Of a DNA stretch of 34,010 nt, positions 17,290-25,911 are shown one piece after another. Each line of letters opens with the position of its first letter. Position 1 is the first letter of the stretch. The position numbers and the translations under genes are program-made. This stretch comes from Actinomycetota bacterium. GTDB lineage: Bacteria > Actinomycetota > Acidimicrobiia > IMCC26256 > PALSA-610. The notes below the pieces were generated by a model, which did no database searches, was not told the DNA's origin, and saw only the letters and a program-made list of their open reading frames with translations. The stretch is taken from NCBI GenBank assembly GCA_005773635.1, contig SXHN01000069.1:1-34010 (forward strand), read 5' to 3'.

Positions 17290-19109
17290 CCGAACCCAAC
17301 GAACTTTGGAACCAACTCGCACAACGCGGCACCACTCGGGGCGCCGATTCGGTAGTACACGCCGCCGCGCTCGCGGCCGCGCAACCCCTCTCTTCACACA
17401 TCGGAGCAACGTTGAACGATCACGAAGTCCCCTTAATCGAAATGACGCCGAACGCAACGACACGCAAGTCCCGTAGTCGGCGCGGCTTCGGTGCAATGGG
17501 CCTTGCCGCGTTGCTCGGGGTTGGCGGGTTCGCAACGCTGTCAGTGCAAGGCAGCGGCGGTGGTGCGGATTCACCGAACGAAGCCGTCGAGCAACTCGCG
17601 AATGCCATCAACAATGAAGACCTGCTGGCGGCCGTCGACATCATGGCCCCCAAGGAAGTGCGCAGTCTGCACAAGTCAGTCGACCAGGCTCAACGACAAG
17701 CTGCAGAAACCGAACTCGTGCAATCTGCGAGCAAACCGTTCGCTGGACTCGATCTCGACGTAAAAAACCTCAGCACAGATGTAGAGACGTTGGCTGACGG
17801 CTATGCGAAGGTGACACTCAGCGGAACGATCAACGCGCAGACCAACTCGGCGGACTTCGGTCGGATGCTGCGCAACGCAACTCGCGCCGACGAGACAACC
17901 GGAGACTTTGATCTTGCCGACCTTTCGGTCAACGAGGCTGACCCGTTCGTGATGGTGGTGCGCGACGGCGATGGCTGGTACATCAGCCCGGCGTACACCG
18001 GCCTCGAATACGCCCGCGTCGCCTACGACCTCCCAGCTGCCGAATTCGGTTCTGCCGACGGCGCGAATCTTGGTGCCAATACACCAGAAGATGCTGCAAA
18101 TGAAATGTTGCGAGCGATCTCGGCGAAGGACTGGACCAAGGTGGCAAGCCTGGTGCCGCCGAGTGAATTCCCGCTCTACGACTACCGCGCCGCATTTACA
18201 CAGTTGATGAACGACAATCTGGGCAAGGATTCCTTCAACATTGCGAAGCTCACGTCCACTGCAAAGACCGACGGCAACGAAGCGACGGTGTCGCTAGATG
18301 CGAGCGGCACCACCGACAGCGGAGCTTCGTGGTCGATCACCAAGAATTGTTTCGACATCTCGGATGATTCAGCTGTTGGTCATATGGAGTGCATTGCTGC
18401 AACTGATCTCGTCCCGTTCATAGGAATGCGGAACTTCGGACTTGCACCCCGCGACACCGACGACATCGCAACGTTGCAAGCTAGCGAACGTGACGGTCGT
18501 TGGTTTGTGAGCCCGATGGGCACAGTGCTCGACGGCGTCGACAGTTTGGTGAACGCATTCGACCGCAACACGCTCGCACAGCTCCTGAACCAACCCCAGG
18601 AAATGACGTCATCGGGCTCAATAACTCTCGGCACGAGCGTCGAGGTTCCTCGCGCTTCGGGCGCTCGTCGATACACGTTGACGCTCACCAATGCCGAGAC
18701 AGTGGTGTCGCGCCTAGCGCCCGGCGTCAACGGTCACGTCAACGGTTACGTCGAGTTCTTTGGACCGAAGGGCGAGCAAATCGAAAGCAGCTACGACTTC
18801 GAATCCGAGTCATACGAAGAGACCTTCGAACTCGACGCAGGCGTCGAATATTCGGTCATCGTCAGAAACTTCTCCGACCAACAGTTGTCTGTGACGATTT
18901 GGCGCAGGGCCAATGCCCCAGCGCAGTCCCAACAACAGGTTGAACAACCCGACGGCTCCAACTGCGTCACAACCGGCGGTCGGGCCGTCTGCAGTGATTC
19001 GAGCGTCGGTGTAGCGGAAGTTGAAAAGACCGAGGCAACCAGCAACCCGTCTACAACCAGCCCGACGATGCTGCTCCCACCAACCACAGTCGTGGCTGCG
19101 AAGCCTTGA
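17286..19109 (+). CDS. Membrane-anchored protein with two NTF2-like repeats, candidate anti-sigma/sensor
   Basis: The 607-residue protein has a cytoplasmic N-terminus (1-66), one membrane segment (about 67-87, GFGAMGLAALLGVGGFATLS) and a large outside part. Two related domains follow. One runs about 95-235 (SPNEAVEQLANAINNEDLLA ... RDGDGWYISP) and the other about 266-412 (TPEDAANEMLRAISAKDWTK ... ERDGRWFVSP). They look like tandem NTF2-like/lumazine-binding-type folds. A beta-rich region (445-540) and a Ser/Thr/Pro tail with two cysteines (560, 569) end it. It overlaps the sigma gene by ATGA, so a role in holding or releasing that sigma factor is likely, but no ZAS zinc motif is present in the N-terminus. 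The function is inference. Confidence 0.8.
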   Translation: MTEPNELWNQLAQRGTTRGADSVVHAAALAAAQPLSSHIGATLNDHEVPLIEMTPNATTRKSRSRRGFGAMGLAALLGVGGFATLSVQGSGGGADSPNEAVEQLANAINNEDLLAAVDIMAPKEVRSLHKSVDQAQRQAAETELVQSASKPFAGLDLDVKNLSTDVETLADGYAKVTLSGTINAQTNSADFGRMLRNATRADETTGDFDLADLSVNEADPFVMVVRDGDGWYISPAYTGLEYARVAYDLPAAEFGSADGANLGANTPEDAANEMLRAISAKDWTKVASLVPPSEFPLYDYRAAFTQLMNDNLGKDSFNIAKLTSTAKTDGNEATVSLDASGTTDSGASWSITKNCFDISDDSAVGHMECIAATDLVPFIGMRNFGLAPRDTDDIATLQASERDGRWFVSPMGTVLDGVDSLVNAFDRNTLAQLLNQPQEMTSSGSITLGTSVEVPRASGARRYTLTLTNAETVVSRLAPGVNGHVNGYVEFFGPKGEQIESSYDFESESYEETFELDAGVEYSVIVRNFSDQQLSVTIWRRANAPAQSQQQVEQPDGSNCVTTGGRAVCSDSSVGVAEVEKTEATSNPSTTSPTMLLPPTTVVAAKP

Positions 19110-19567
19110 CCACCAGGCGTGCTCGGGCATCGGATGCATGCTTTGTCCTCGGGGGTGTGGCGTTACTCAGTGCAGCATTTCTGCACTGGGTGCGCCGCGG
19201 CCCCGGCGCCGCGTTACGCGGCCATGAGCTCATCGATGCTGCAGCCCGCGTAGCGAATCGGGTCGATGGGGGTGGCTGGCAGGTCACTGCGCTCACCATC
19301 GTCTGGTATCTCATCCCTGCGTCGGGAGCCTTGGCGTGGGTCGTTGTTGGCTTTGGCGACCCGAAAGGGCGCAGCGGGAAAGCCGTGGCCGGCATCGCCA
19401 CACTGGCAACATCAATCAGCGTCGCCGGACTCGGGACTCAACTCCAGTGGAGTCGGCTCGGCCCAGGTACCGTCGCAGCGAGCCTCGGCGCGACACTCCT
19501 GATCTTTGGCGCAGCGATACCCCACCCGCGGTCCCACACAAGCCGCGCAAACCGCCAGATCCAGTGA
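19106..19567 (+). CDS. Small polytopic membrane protein of the sigma operon
   Basis: The 153-residue protein starts at TTG, overlapping the previous stop (TTGA), so it is probably coupled to the two genes before it. Four hydrophobic segments are visible (about 12-28, 60-82, 92-110, 121-138). I do not recognise the family. The last 13 residues (PRSHTSRANRQIQ) and the stop codon are supplied by the first unit of the 73-bp repeat array, so the original 3' end was probably replaced when the repeat arrived. A short membrane protein with a sigma/sensor pair could help sensing or stability, but nothing in the sequence shows this directly. Confidence 0.65.
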   Translation: MTTRRARASDACFVLGGVALLSAAFLHWVRRGPGAALRGHELIDAAARVANRVDGGGWQVTALTIVWYLIPASGALAWVVVGFGDPKGRSGKAVAGIATLATSISVAGLGTQLQWSRLGPGTVAASLGATLLIFGAAIPHPRSHTSRANRQIQ

Positions 19568-19645
19568 CCACCCCCGGTCCCGGCGCCCGACTCCCCTGCC
19601 GCGGTCCCACACAAGCCGCGCAAACCGCCAGATCGTGGGACCACC
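19526..19645. repeat. 73-bp-period repeat array A (two units)
   Basis: Units start with CCGCGGTC at 19526 and 19599, exactly 73 bp apart. They share the core CGCGCAAACCGCCAGATC. In unit 2, GGTCCCAC (19603-19610) and GTGGGACC (19635-19642) are perfect inverted arms, so each unit can fold into a hairpin. The core recurs, also at 73-bp spacing, at 20750-20954 beyond the next gene. Confidence 0.85.
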
Positions 19646-19774
19646 CGCGCGCCGAGTCGCGACGCATCTTGCGTACGCCGCGCACCGCCGCGCCGAATGT
19701 CGCAACGACGTGCGAGGATCACAACTGAGACTTCCCCACTCTGACACCCACTGAATCAGATAAGGAAGCTTGCC

Positions 19775-20725
19775 ATGTCTATTCGAGATCGCAACCGCAC
19801 GACCACAGCCAAACCCGACCGCCGACATGTGGCACTGGCGAAACTCGTCGGCCCCGAACGGCGACTGTTTACCTATGCGGAAGCGCTCTGCGCCGGATTC
19901 GATCCCGAAGCAATCCGGCGTCGCCGGGCCCACAACGTATGGCTGGAAATTTCTCCTTACGTGATGTGTGCAGCGCCAATCGGAAGGCTCAGTCCACTTG
20001 AGGAACTGTTGGCCCACACTCTGTCGGGCGATGCGCACGCCTGTCGAGGGAGCACACTTGCGCTGTTCGATCTGTGCAGTTTTCCGTCGTTGCCCAACAT
20101 CGTGGTCACACGATCACGGCGCAACCTCAACCGCAAAAGCCTGCACTCGTCACGGTCATTGCCTCCGATCGATCTCACGACCGAGCGACACGTCTCAACC
20201 ACCACAGTTGCGCGTGCCCTCATCGACGTTGCGACGCCTCTATCGGACCAGAGGGTCCAGCAATTGATCGCCAAAGCAATTGTGCGGCGCAAAGTTCGCG
20301 GCGAAGAGCTGTCCGAGCGGGCCGAAGCGCTGCGGGCCGGTCGAGCGGGAGCCGCACGGGTCGCACGCGTCGTGGCCGCGCTCGACCCCGATTTGAGTAA
20401 CTCCTACAACGAATGGGAGGTGCTCGTCACCGACTTTGCCGCGAAACACGGGCTTCCCACACCGCAACGCAACTACCGAGTCGAGCTGGAACACGGCCCG
20501 CGGTACGTCGACGTCGCATGGCCCGAAGTGAAATGCGGTATCGAATACGATGGCTATTGGGAACATCTCACCAGCATGGACCGTTTTGTGGATGATCGCT
20601 TCCGAGACATCGACTTCAAGAACTCGGGTTGGCGCATCGATCATTGCAACAAACAGATGCTCGACGGCGCTGCAGCTCGGATCTTCGAACCAACGCTGAG
20701 GGCATTCGAGCGACGCGTGGCCTGA
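19775..20725 (+). CDS. DUF559/Vsr-like endonuclease-fold protein with AbiEi-like N-terminus
   Basis: The 316-residue protein has AAGGAAG 7-8 nt before ATG. The N-terminal region (about 15-70, RRLFTYAEALCAGFDPEAI then WLEISPYV) resembles the winged-helix domain of AbiEi-type antitoxin-like proteins. The C-terminal part (about 210-312) matches the DUF559 PD-(D/E)XK pattern: SYNEWEVL, GLPTPQRNYRVE, RYVDVAWPEVKCGIEYDG (Asp246, Glu257) and GWRIDH. Such genes are common and multicopy in Actinobacteria, often annotated as AbiEi antitoxin-domain or DUF559 proteins. No toxin partner lies beside it. It is bracketed by 73-bp repeat arrays on both sides and is probably an accessory gene; nuclease activity is inferred from fold residues only. 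Confidence 0.8.
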   Translation: MSIRDRNRTTTAKPDRRHVALAKLVGPERRLFTYAEALCAGFDPEAIRRRRAHNVWLEISPYVMCAAPIGRLSPLEELLAHTLSGDAHACRGSTLALFDLCSFPSLPNIVVTRSRRNLNRKSLHSSRSLPPIDLTTERHVSTTTVARALIDVATPLSDQRVQQLIAKAIVRRKVRGEELSERAEALRAGRAGAARVARVVAALDPDLSNSYNEWEVLVTDFAAKHGLPTPQRNYRVELEHGPRYVDVAWPEVKCGIEYDGYWEHLTSMDRFVDDRFRDIDFKNSGWRIDHCNKQMLDGAAARIFEPTLRAFERRVA

Positions 20726-20735
20726 AGCTAGGCCG

Positions 20736-20954
20736 CACCGTCAGCCACGCCGCGGTCACACAGACACCGCGCAAACCGCCAGATCGTGGGACCACCCGAG
20801 TCCCGGCGCACCGTCACCCACGCCGCGGTCACACAGACACCGCGCAAACCGCCAGATCGTGGGACCACCCGAGTCCCGGCGCACCGTCACCCACGCCGCG
20901 GTCACACAGAAACCGCGCAAACCGCCAGATCCTGGGACCACGCTCGGTCCCGAG
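20736..20954. repeat. 73-bp-period repeat array B (three units)
   Basis: Three head-to-tail units begin at 20736, 20809 and 20882 with CACCGTCA(G/C)CC. Units 1 and 2 differ at one base; unit 3 differs at a few more. Each has the core CGCGCAAACCGCCAGATC and near-inverted arms GGTCACAC / GTGGGACC. The same family forms array A upstream, in the same orientation. The array fills most of the 255-bp gap between the DUF559 gene and infB and holds no gene. Confidence 0.9.
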
Positions 20955-20980
20955 GCCCTGCGCACCAGGCGCGCCCGGTG

Positions 20981-23761
20981 CTAGGTGCGGACGATCTCGC
21001 GTTCTTCGTAGGTTTCGATCATGTCTCCCGGTTTCAAGTCCTGGTAGTTGTCGAGGCCGACACCGCATTCGAAACCGTCTCGCACTTCGCGGGCATCTTC
21101 TTTGAAACGTTTCAGCGAGGAAATCGAACCGTTCCAGATAACCGTGCCTTCACGCAGGAACCGCACCTTCGAACCGCGAGTGATGACACCGGTTTGCACA
21201 TAGCAACCTGCGATGGCACCAATCCGTGGGACTCGGAACACTTCGCGCACTTCAGCTTCGCCAGTAACAATTTCTTCGAACTCGGGCTTGAGCATCCCAA
21301 CGAGAGCCTTGTTGACGTCTTCAAGCACGCCGTAGATCACCTCGTAGAGACGCATGTCGACGCCTTCACGCTCGGCGGTTTCACGCGCTTTGCGATCCGG
21401 GCGCACATTGAACCCAATGACCGTTGCGTTCGAAACAGCAGCGAGGGTGATATCGCTTTCGGTGATACCGCCCACACCCCGATGCACAAACGAAAGTCGC
21501 ACTTCGTCGTGAGTCTGATCGACCTTGCGCAACGCTTCGGTGACCGCTTCAAGCGAACCTTGCACATCGGCTTTCAAGATCAAGTTCAGCGTCGCAACCT
21601 CACCACGCTGCACCATTGCGAAAATGTCTTCGAGTCGAGCGCCACCACCAAGCACCTCGCGGTGCACAAGCCCAGCCGTACGACGACGATGCTTACGGGC
21701 TTCGGCAACGGTACGAGCAACACGGTCCGAGGGCGCGGCGCGAAGCTCATCGCCAGCAAGCGGAACGTCGTCGAGTCCGAGCACCTCGACGGGCTTCGAC
21801 GGGCCCGCTTCGGTAACCGACTTGCCGTGCTCATCAAACATCGCACGAACCCGACCCCACGCGGGGCCAGCAACAATCGTGTCACCAACGCGCAGCGTTC
21901 CTTCGAATACGAGTGCCGTCGCGACTGGCCCACGGCCGGGATCGAGGTGTGATTCGAGCACTGCAGCCCGCGCAGGTTTGTGAGGGTTGGCGACGAGTTC
22001 CTCGACGAGGTCAGTGAAGTCGGCCACGTTGAGTAGGGCTTCAAGCAACTCATCAATGCCGGCACCCGTCTTGGCCGCAACATTGATCACGGTGACATCG
22101 CCACCGTATTCTTCGGGCACGAGTTCGTACTCAGTGAGTTGGGCGCGCACGCGGGTGGGATCGGCATCTTCGCGGTCGGTTTTGGTAACCGCCACAACAA
22201 TCGGAACCTCAGCCGCCTTGGCGTGATGAATAGCTTCAATCGTTTGCGGCATGATGCCGTCGTCGGCAGCAGCAACCAACACCGCGATATCGGTGACCTG
22301 CGCGCCGCGTCGCCGCATTGCAGTAAACGCCTCGTGACCCGGGGTATCGATAAACGTAATAAGGCGATCGGTGCGATGCACGTGGTACGCACCACTGTGC
22401 TGGGTAAGGCCGCCGGCTTCGCCCGCAGCGACATCGGCTTGGCGGATCGCGTCGAGCAACGTGGTTTTACCGTGGTCGACGTGGCCCATCACTGTGATGA
22501 TTGGTGGGCGAGCCTCAAGCTGCGTTTCGTCATCATCGTCATCATCAGCCGTGAGCATCGCGATGAGCTCAAGTTCTTCTTCGCTACCAGGCTCGACAAC
22601 GAGTACCTGGGCACCGAGCGACTCCGCGATCAGTTCGATCATTTCGTCAGCCAATGACGCCGTCGAAGTGATCATTTCGCCGGCATCGAACAACAACTTC
22701 ACGAGGTCGGCAGGTCGACGGTTCAGTTTGGGCGCGTAGTCCTGGATTGTGATGCCGCGCGGCACAACAATTTCGCCTTCGGGAACTGGAGTGTTCTCCG
22801 GCGTCAGGGACAAGCTCTGTTGGAGCTCGCTCTCATCGAAATCGCGACGCCGCTTCTTGCGACGCGATGGGCGTCGTTGACTCCCACCAGGGCCTCCACG
22901 GCCACCGCCACCAGGACCGCCACCACCGCCAGGACGACCGCCGCCACCTTGGAAACCACCGCCACCAGGACCGCCACCACCGCCAGGACGACCGCCGCCA
23001 CCTTGGAAACCACCGCCACCGCCACCGCCACCAGGACCGCCACCCGTTCGCTGACCGGGCGCGCTACCGGTGCGGGCGCTGCCCGCGCCGCCAGGACCAC
23101 CTGGGCGCTGACCTGGGCCGCGCGGCGGCGGAGGAACTCGGCGACCGCCGAGGCCGGGCGGCGGCGGAATTACTTTGCCGCTTTCGGATCGCAATTGCGC
23201 CGCAGATCGAGACGAAGCCGCAGCGGGCGTCTCGGGAATTGCGGTGCTCGGGGCAGGCGCAGGTGCGCCAGCAGACGTTGCGTCAGCTTCGACGCGTGCG
23301 GCCGGACGCTCGGGCGTTGGCTGCGGTGTCGCAGTCGGCGGGTGCGCGGGCACACCACCAGTCGAACGCACCACGCCCGCTCCTGCGGAACGAACCGATC
23401 GAACCGGTGCGGCTGGTTTCGCCGCGGGTGCGGCTACATCTGTTGTGGCGGGTCGCGACGTGACAGCCGGGGTTTCAGGGGTGGCAGTGTCAGAAGCAGC
23501 AGGCGCAACGGGCGCCGCAGCGGCGGGCGCTGCCACCGGCGCAGGCGTCGGTTCGGCTGCGACCACGGGTTCGGGAACGGGCTCTTTTTTCAGTCCCTTC
23601 GACGTCGCGAGGCGACGTACGCGGTCCGCGGATGGGTCATCGATGCTGGATGATGGACTCTTGACGCCGAGCTTCAGCTCCGCCGAAAGTTCCAATACCA
23701 CCTGGTTTTCCACGCCGAGCTCACGTGCAAGCTCATAGACCCGGATCTTCTTAACTGCCAA
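20981..23761 (-). CDS. infB: Translation initiation factor IF-2
   Basis: IF-2 is the GTPase that brings fMet-tRNA to the 30S subunit and promotes 50S joining. The 926-residue protein has an IF2_N segment ([15 protein letters not shown]), an Ala/Pro region (60-190) and a Gly-rich linker (about 240-293). The GTPase follows with GHVDHGKTT (426-434) and DTPGHEAFT (472-480). The G4 motif is TKTD (526-529), where NKxD is the norm. C-terminal domains follow ([27 protein letters not shown]). The start is TTG at 23761, giving [11 protein letters not shown] as in other actinobacterial IF-2. It ends the rimP-nusA-ylxR-infB block and converges with the DUF559 gene. Confidence 0.96.
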   Translation of the reverse strand: MAVKKIRVYELARELGVENQVVLELSAELKLGVKSPSSSIDDPSADRVRRLATSKGLKKEPVPEPVVAAEPTPAPVAAPAAAAPVAPAASDTATPETPAVTSRPATTDVAAPAAKPAAPVRSVRSAGAGVVRSTGGVPAHPPTATPQPTPERPAARVEADATSAGAPAPAPSTAIPETPAAASSRSAAQLRSESGKVIPPPPGLGGRRVPPPPRGPGQRPGGPGGAGSARTGSAPGQRTGGGPGGGGGGGGFQGGGGRPGGGGGPGGGGFQGGGGRPGGGGGPGGGGRGGPGGSQRRPSRRKKRRRDFDESELQQSLSLTPENTPVPEGEIVVPRGITIQDYAPKLNRRPADLVKLLFDAGEMITSTASLADEMIELIAESLGAQVLVVEPGSEEELELIAMLTADDDDDDETQLEARPPIITVMGHVDHGKTTLLDAIRQADVAAGEAGGLTQHSGAYHVHRTDRLITFIDTPGHEAFTAMRRRGAQVTDIAVLVAAADDGIMPQTIEAIHHAKAAEVPIVVAVTKTDREDADPTRVRAQLTEYELVPEEYGGDVTVINVAAKTGAGIDELLEALLNVADFTDLVEELVANPHKPARAAVLESHLDPGRGPVATALVFEGTLRVGDTIVAGPAWGRVRAMFDEHGKSVTEAGPSKPVEVLGLDDVPLAGDELRAAPSDRVARTVAEARKHRRRTAGLVHREVLGGGARLEDIFAMVQRGEVATLNLILKADVQGSLEAVTEALRKVDQTHDEVRLSFVHRGVGGITESDITLAAVSNATVIGFNVRPDRKARETAEREGVDMRLYEVIYGVLEDVNKALVGMLKPEFEEIVTGEAEVREVFRVPRIGAIAGCYVQTGVITRGSKVRFLREGTVIWNGSISSLKRFKEDAREVRDGFECGVGLDNYQDLKPGDMIETYEEREIVRT
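22908..23015 (-). repeat. Two identical 54-bp tandem units within infB
   Basis: 22908-22961 and 22962-23015 are identical, each encoding 18 residues of the glycine-rich linker ([18 protein letters not shown] type). Being in-frame and identical, it is probably a slippage-prone region that varies in length between strains. Confidence 0.9.
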
Positions 23762-23782
23762 ACCAATCGCTACTTTCGTCGC

Positions 23783-24019
23783 CTACTCAAAGAGTCTCGC
23801 GCGCAACACCGTGAGGTCATCGCTCGAGACCGGGCGGCGTAACGCTCGATCGAACGCACGCCGCTTTTCTGCTATGTCAAAACAATCCACCGAGCAGCAC
23901 CACGCTCCCCGTCCAGGCGCGTGATCACCAGTTTCGATGCCGCCGTCACGCTGCGCTGCAATTCGGCGCCACCCCGTGGTGGGAGTCGCCTGGCTTCTGC
24001 AGCCAATACACGTACGGAT
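23783..24019 (-). CDS. ylxR: YlxR/DUF448 family RNA-binding protein, no standard start codon
   Basis: Between nusA and infB the minus strand encodes a clear YlxR (RnpM) domain. From residue 1 it reads IRTCIGCR (Cys4, Cys7), then PGRGAWCC around 35-42, KRRAFDRALRRPVSSDDL (52-69), ending at TAG 23783-23785. YlxR proteins bind RNase P RNA or act as nucleoid-linked regulators; gene position nusA-ylxR-infB is the family norm. The in-frame stop TGA at 24041-24043 is followed by CCG GCG ACG AAG CGT AAA CCG ATC, so no ATG, GTG or TTG precedes the conserved RTCIGCR. The first table-11 start is ATC at 24019 (used here); ATT at 24007 would lose the first Cys. The upstream codons read TKRKPI, as YlxR N-termini often do, so an ACG start at 24034 or a frameshift from nusA is also possible. 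The domain identity is firm; the start is not. Confidence 0.8.
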   Translation of the reverse strand: MRTCIGCRSQATPTTGWRRIAAQRDGGIETGDHAPGRGAWCCSVDCFDIAEKRRAFDRALRRPVSSDDLTVLRARLFE

Positions 24020-24023
24020 CGGT

Positions 24024-25289
24024 TTACGCTTCGTCGCCGGTCACCACCTGGTCGTCGTTGGCTTCGGGCGCACCATCGTCAACACCAGCGGCGTCGGCTG
24101 TTGGCCCGGAAACGCTGGACTCATCCATCGCGTCGGGCGTCGGTGCTTCGGCCGCGGTTTCTGGTGCGGCGACAGCGGCCGCCGTGGCGGTCGTGGGTTC
24201 AACACCGGCGTATCCAGCTTCAGCGGCCGAAATTGTGTCGCCACCCTCGGCTGGCTGCCAGACCATCTCGCCGTTCGAATCGATCCACTCACCTTCGGCG
24301 TACTCACCAGATTCTTCCTCGGCCAGTTGCGATTCGCTTTTGATGTCGACCCGCCAACCTGTGAGTCGAGCGGCTAACCGCGCGTTCTGGCCCTCTTTAC
24401 CGATCGCCAACGAAAGTTGAAAATCGGGGACGATCACTTCAGCAATACCAGTGTCTTCGTGGATCCGTACTTCTTTGACCTTGGCAGGAGCGAGCGCCTT
24501 CATCACAAAGTCGGCCGCGTTGTCGGTGTAGGGAACGATGTCGACCTTTTCACCGTGCAATTCAGTCACAACCTGACGTACCCGCATGCCGCGGGCGCCA
24601 ACGCACGCGCCGACAGGGTCGACGTTGGGGTCGTGAGAGGCAACCGCAATCTTTGTGCGATGCCCAGGCTCACGTGCACACGCTTTGAGCTCGATGACAC
24701 CATCAACGAGCTCAGGAACCTCAAGTTCGAACAATCCTTTGACGAGCCCGGGATGGGTGCGCGAAACAACGATCTGTGGGCCTTTGGCTGTGCGCCGAAC
24801 CTCAACGATGTAGGCCTTGCAGCGACCGCCGTGGTCGTAGCGTTCGTTTTGAACCTGTTCGGCTTGCGGCAATAGAGCCTCAACTCGCCCGAGATCGAGC
24901 AAGGTGTACCGCGAATCGGTCTGTTGCACAATGCCAGTAACAATCTCGCCTTCACGGCCCGCGAACTCTTCGTATTTGCGGTCGCGCTCGACCTCGCGAA
25001 TGCGCTGCGTGATGACCTGCTTCGCAGTCTGCGCTGCGATGCGGCCGAAGTCTTTTGGCGTATCGTCCCATTCACGGACGATGGTGCCCTCTTCATCAAT
25101 TTCAAGCGCGATCACGCGAATTTCACCCGAGTCGGGGTCGATTTCGACTTCGGCCTCTTCAGCCGACGTGGGCAGGCGCTTGTAGGCAGTCACCAACGCG
25201 TTGGCCAACGCCAACAATAGATCCTCTTCAGAGATCCCTCGCTCCATGGCCAGGGCGCGCAGCGCCTCCATCATGTCGGGGTTCTTCAT
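24024..25289 (-). CDS. nusA: Transcription termination/antitermination protein NusA
   Basis: NusA binds RNA polymerase and nascent RNA, affecting pausing, termination and antitermination. The 421-residue protein has the N-terminal polymerase-binding domain (1-105) and S1 (about 113-178, GEIVTGIVQQTDSRYTLLDL). KH1 follows (GACVGARGMRVRQVVTEL, 227-244, with GARG as the GxxG loop), then KH2 (LSLAIGKEGQNARLAARLTG, 292-311). An acidic Ala/Glu tail of about 100 residues ends it. ATG at 25289 overlaps the rimP stop (ATGA); the frame is open another 51 codons upstream but those lie inside rimP. Confidence 0.96.
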   Translation of the reverse strand: MKNPDMMEALRALAMERGISEEDLLLALANALVTAYKRLPTSAEEAEVEIDPDSGEIRVIALEIDEEGTIVREWDDTPKDFGRIAAQTAKQVITQRIREVERDRKYEEFAGREGEIVTGIVQQTDSRYTLLDLGRVEALLPQAEQVQNERYDHGGRCKAYIVEVRRTAKGPQIVVSRTHPGLVKGLFELEVPELVDGVIELKACAREPGHRTKIAVASHDPNVDPVGACVGARGMRVRQVVTELHGEKVDIVPYTDNAADFVMKALAPAKVKEVRIHEDTGIAEVIVPDFQLSLAIGKEGQNARLAARLTGWRVDIKSESQLAEEESGEYAEGEWIDSNGEMVWQPAEGGDTISAAEAGYAGVEPTTATAAAVAAPETAAEAPTPDAMDESSVSGPTADAAGVDDGAPEANDDQVVTGDEA

Positions 25290-25813
25290 GACCGCGTCGT
25301 CTCCTTCGTGCGCTGTGCAGCAGGCTGTTTGCCTTTGCCGGGGCGCGGCGCAGGGCCCCATTCGAAAACCGTGTGCGCCGCGGTAATCGCGTCGTGGCGA
25401 ATAGTTTGTTCGGTGCCGTTCGCCATGAGCACGAGGACGCATTCGTCGTCGGCGCTCACGAGTTGCACCCGTTCACGCCGTACCGTGGCATTGGCATCAG
25501 TGTCGCGAAATTTGACGCTGATTGCCCGTCCGAGCGCGGTCGCGAAATGCTCCGGACGGCGCAAGGGCCGCTCCAGCCCGGGGCTCGAAACTTCGAGCAT
25601 GCACGGACCATCGATCAACGCGTCGAGTACTGCGTCCAGGGCGTGCGTCGCGTCGGTAATTTGATCAATTCCCAGACCTCCGTCACTTGCAGTCATTGTG
25701 ATGCGAAGTGTCCGAGCGCGTCCGGAACCAGTGATTTCAACGTCGTACAGATCGAGGCCAAGTGTCGCGAGGACGGGCAGCGCCGCGCTACGGATCTTGT
25801 CGATATCAATCAT
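25286..25813 (-). CDS. rimP: Ribosome maturation factor RimP
   Basis: RimP is needed for 30S assembly. The 175-residue protein begins MIDIDKIRSAA. It has LGLDLYDVEITGSGRARTLR (N-domain), ITDATHALDAVLD and PCMLEVSSPGLERPLRRPEHF (the RimP signature), then a C-terminal Sm-like domain and a basic tail. GAGGAGGTGCC before ATG 25813 fixes the start over an open upstream extension of 34 codons. It is coupled to nusA by ATGA. A terminator hairpin 66 bp upstream separates it from the proS-ligC-sulfotransferase unit. Confidence 0.94.
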   Translation of the reverse strand: MIDIDKIRSAALPVLATLGLDLYDVEITGSGRARTLRITMTASDGGLGIDQITDATHALDAVLDALIDGPCMLEVSSPGLERPLRRPEHFATALGRAISVKFRDTDANATVRRERVQLVSADDECVLVLMANGTEQTIRHDAITAAHTVFEWGPAPRPGKGKQPAAQRTKETTRS

Positions 25814-25878
25814 TTGGCACCTCCTCGCTTCGCATCTGGACTCAAACTCGCACGTACAACTGAACCTAAAACGGGCCG

Positions 25879-25911
25879 TAACAACAAAGAACGTGGGCAT
25901 AAAGCCCACGT
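25879..25911 (-). terminator. Terminator or attenuator hairpin upstream of rimP
   Basis: On the minus strand ACGTGGGC and GCCCACGT (25891-25911) form a perfect 8-bp stem with a 5-nt loop, followed by TTCTTTGTTGTT. It probably ends the proS-ligC-sulfotransferase transcript; as an attenuator it could also lie in a rimP leader. Confidence 0.7.

Noticed and set aside
19412-20038. Minus-strand open frame of 208 codons over array A and the DUF559 gene start
   Set aside because: Much of it is translated repeat (WRFARLVWDRG-type peptides) antisense to two better-supported genes.
20786-21952. Plus-strand open frame of 388 codons over array B and the end of infB
   Set aside because: It is antisense to infB and starts in repeat sequence; the infB reading has clear domain motifs.
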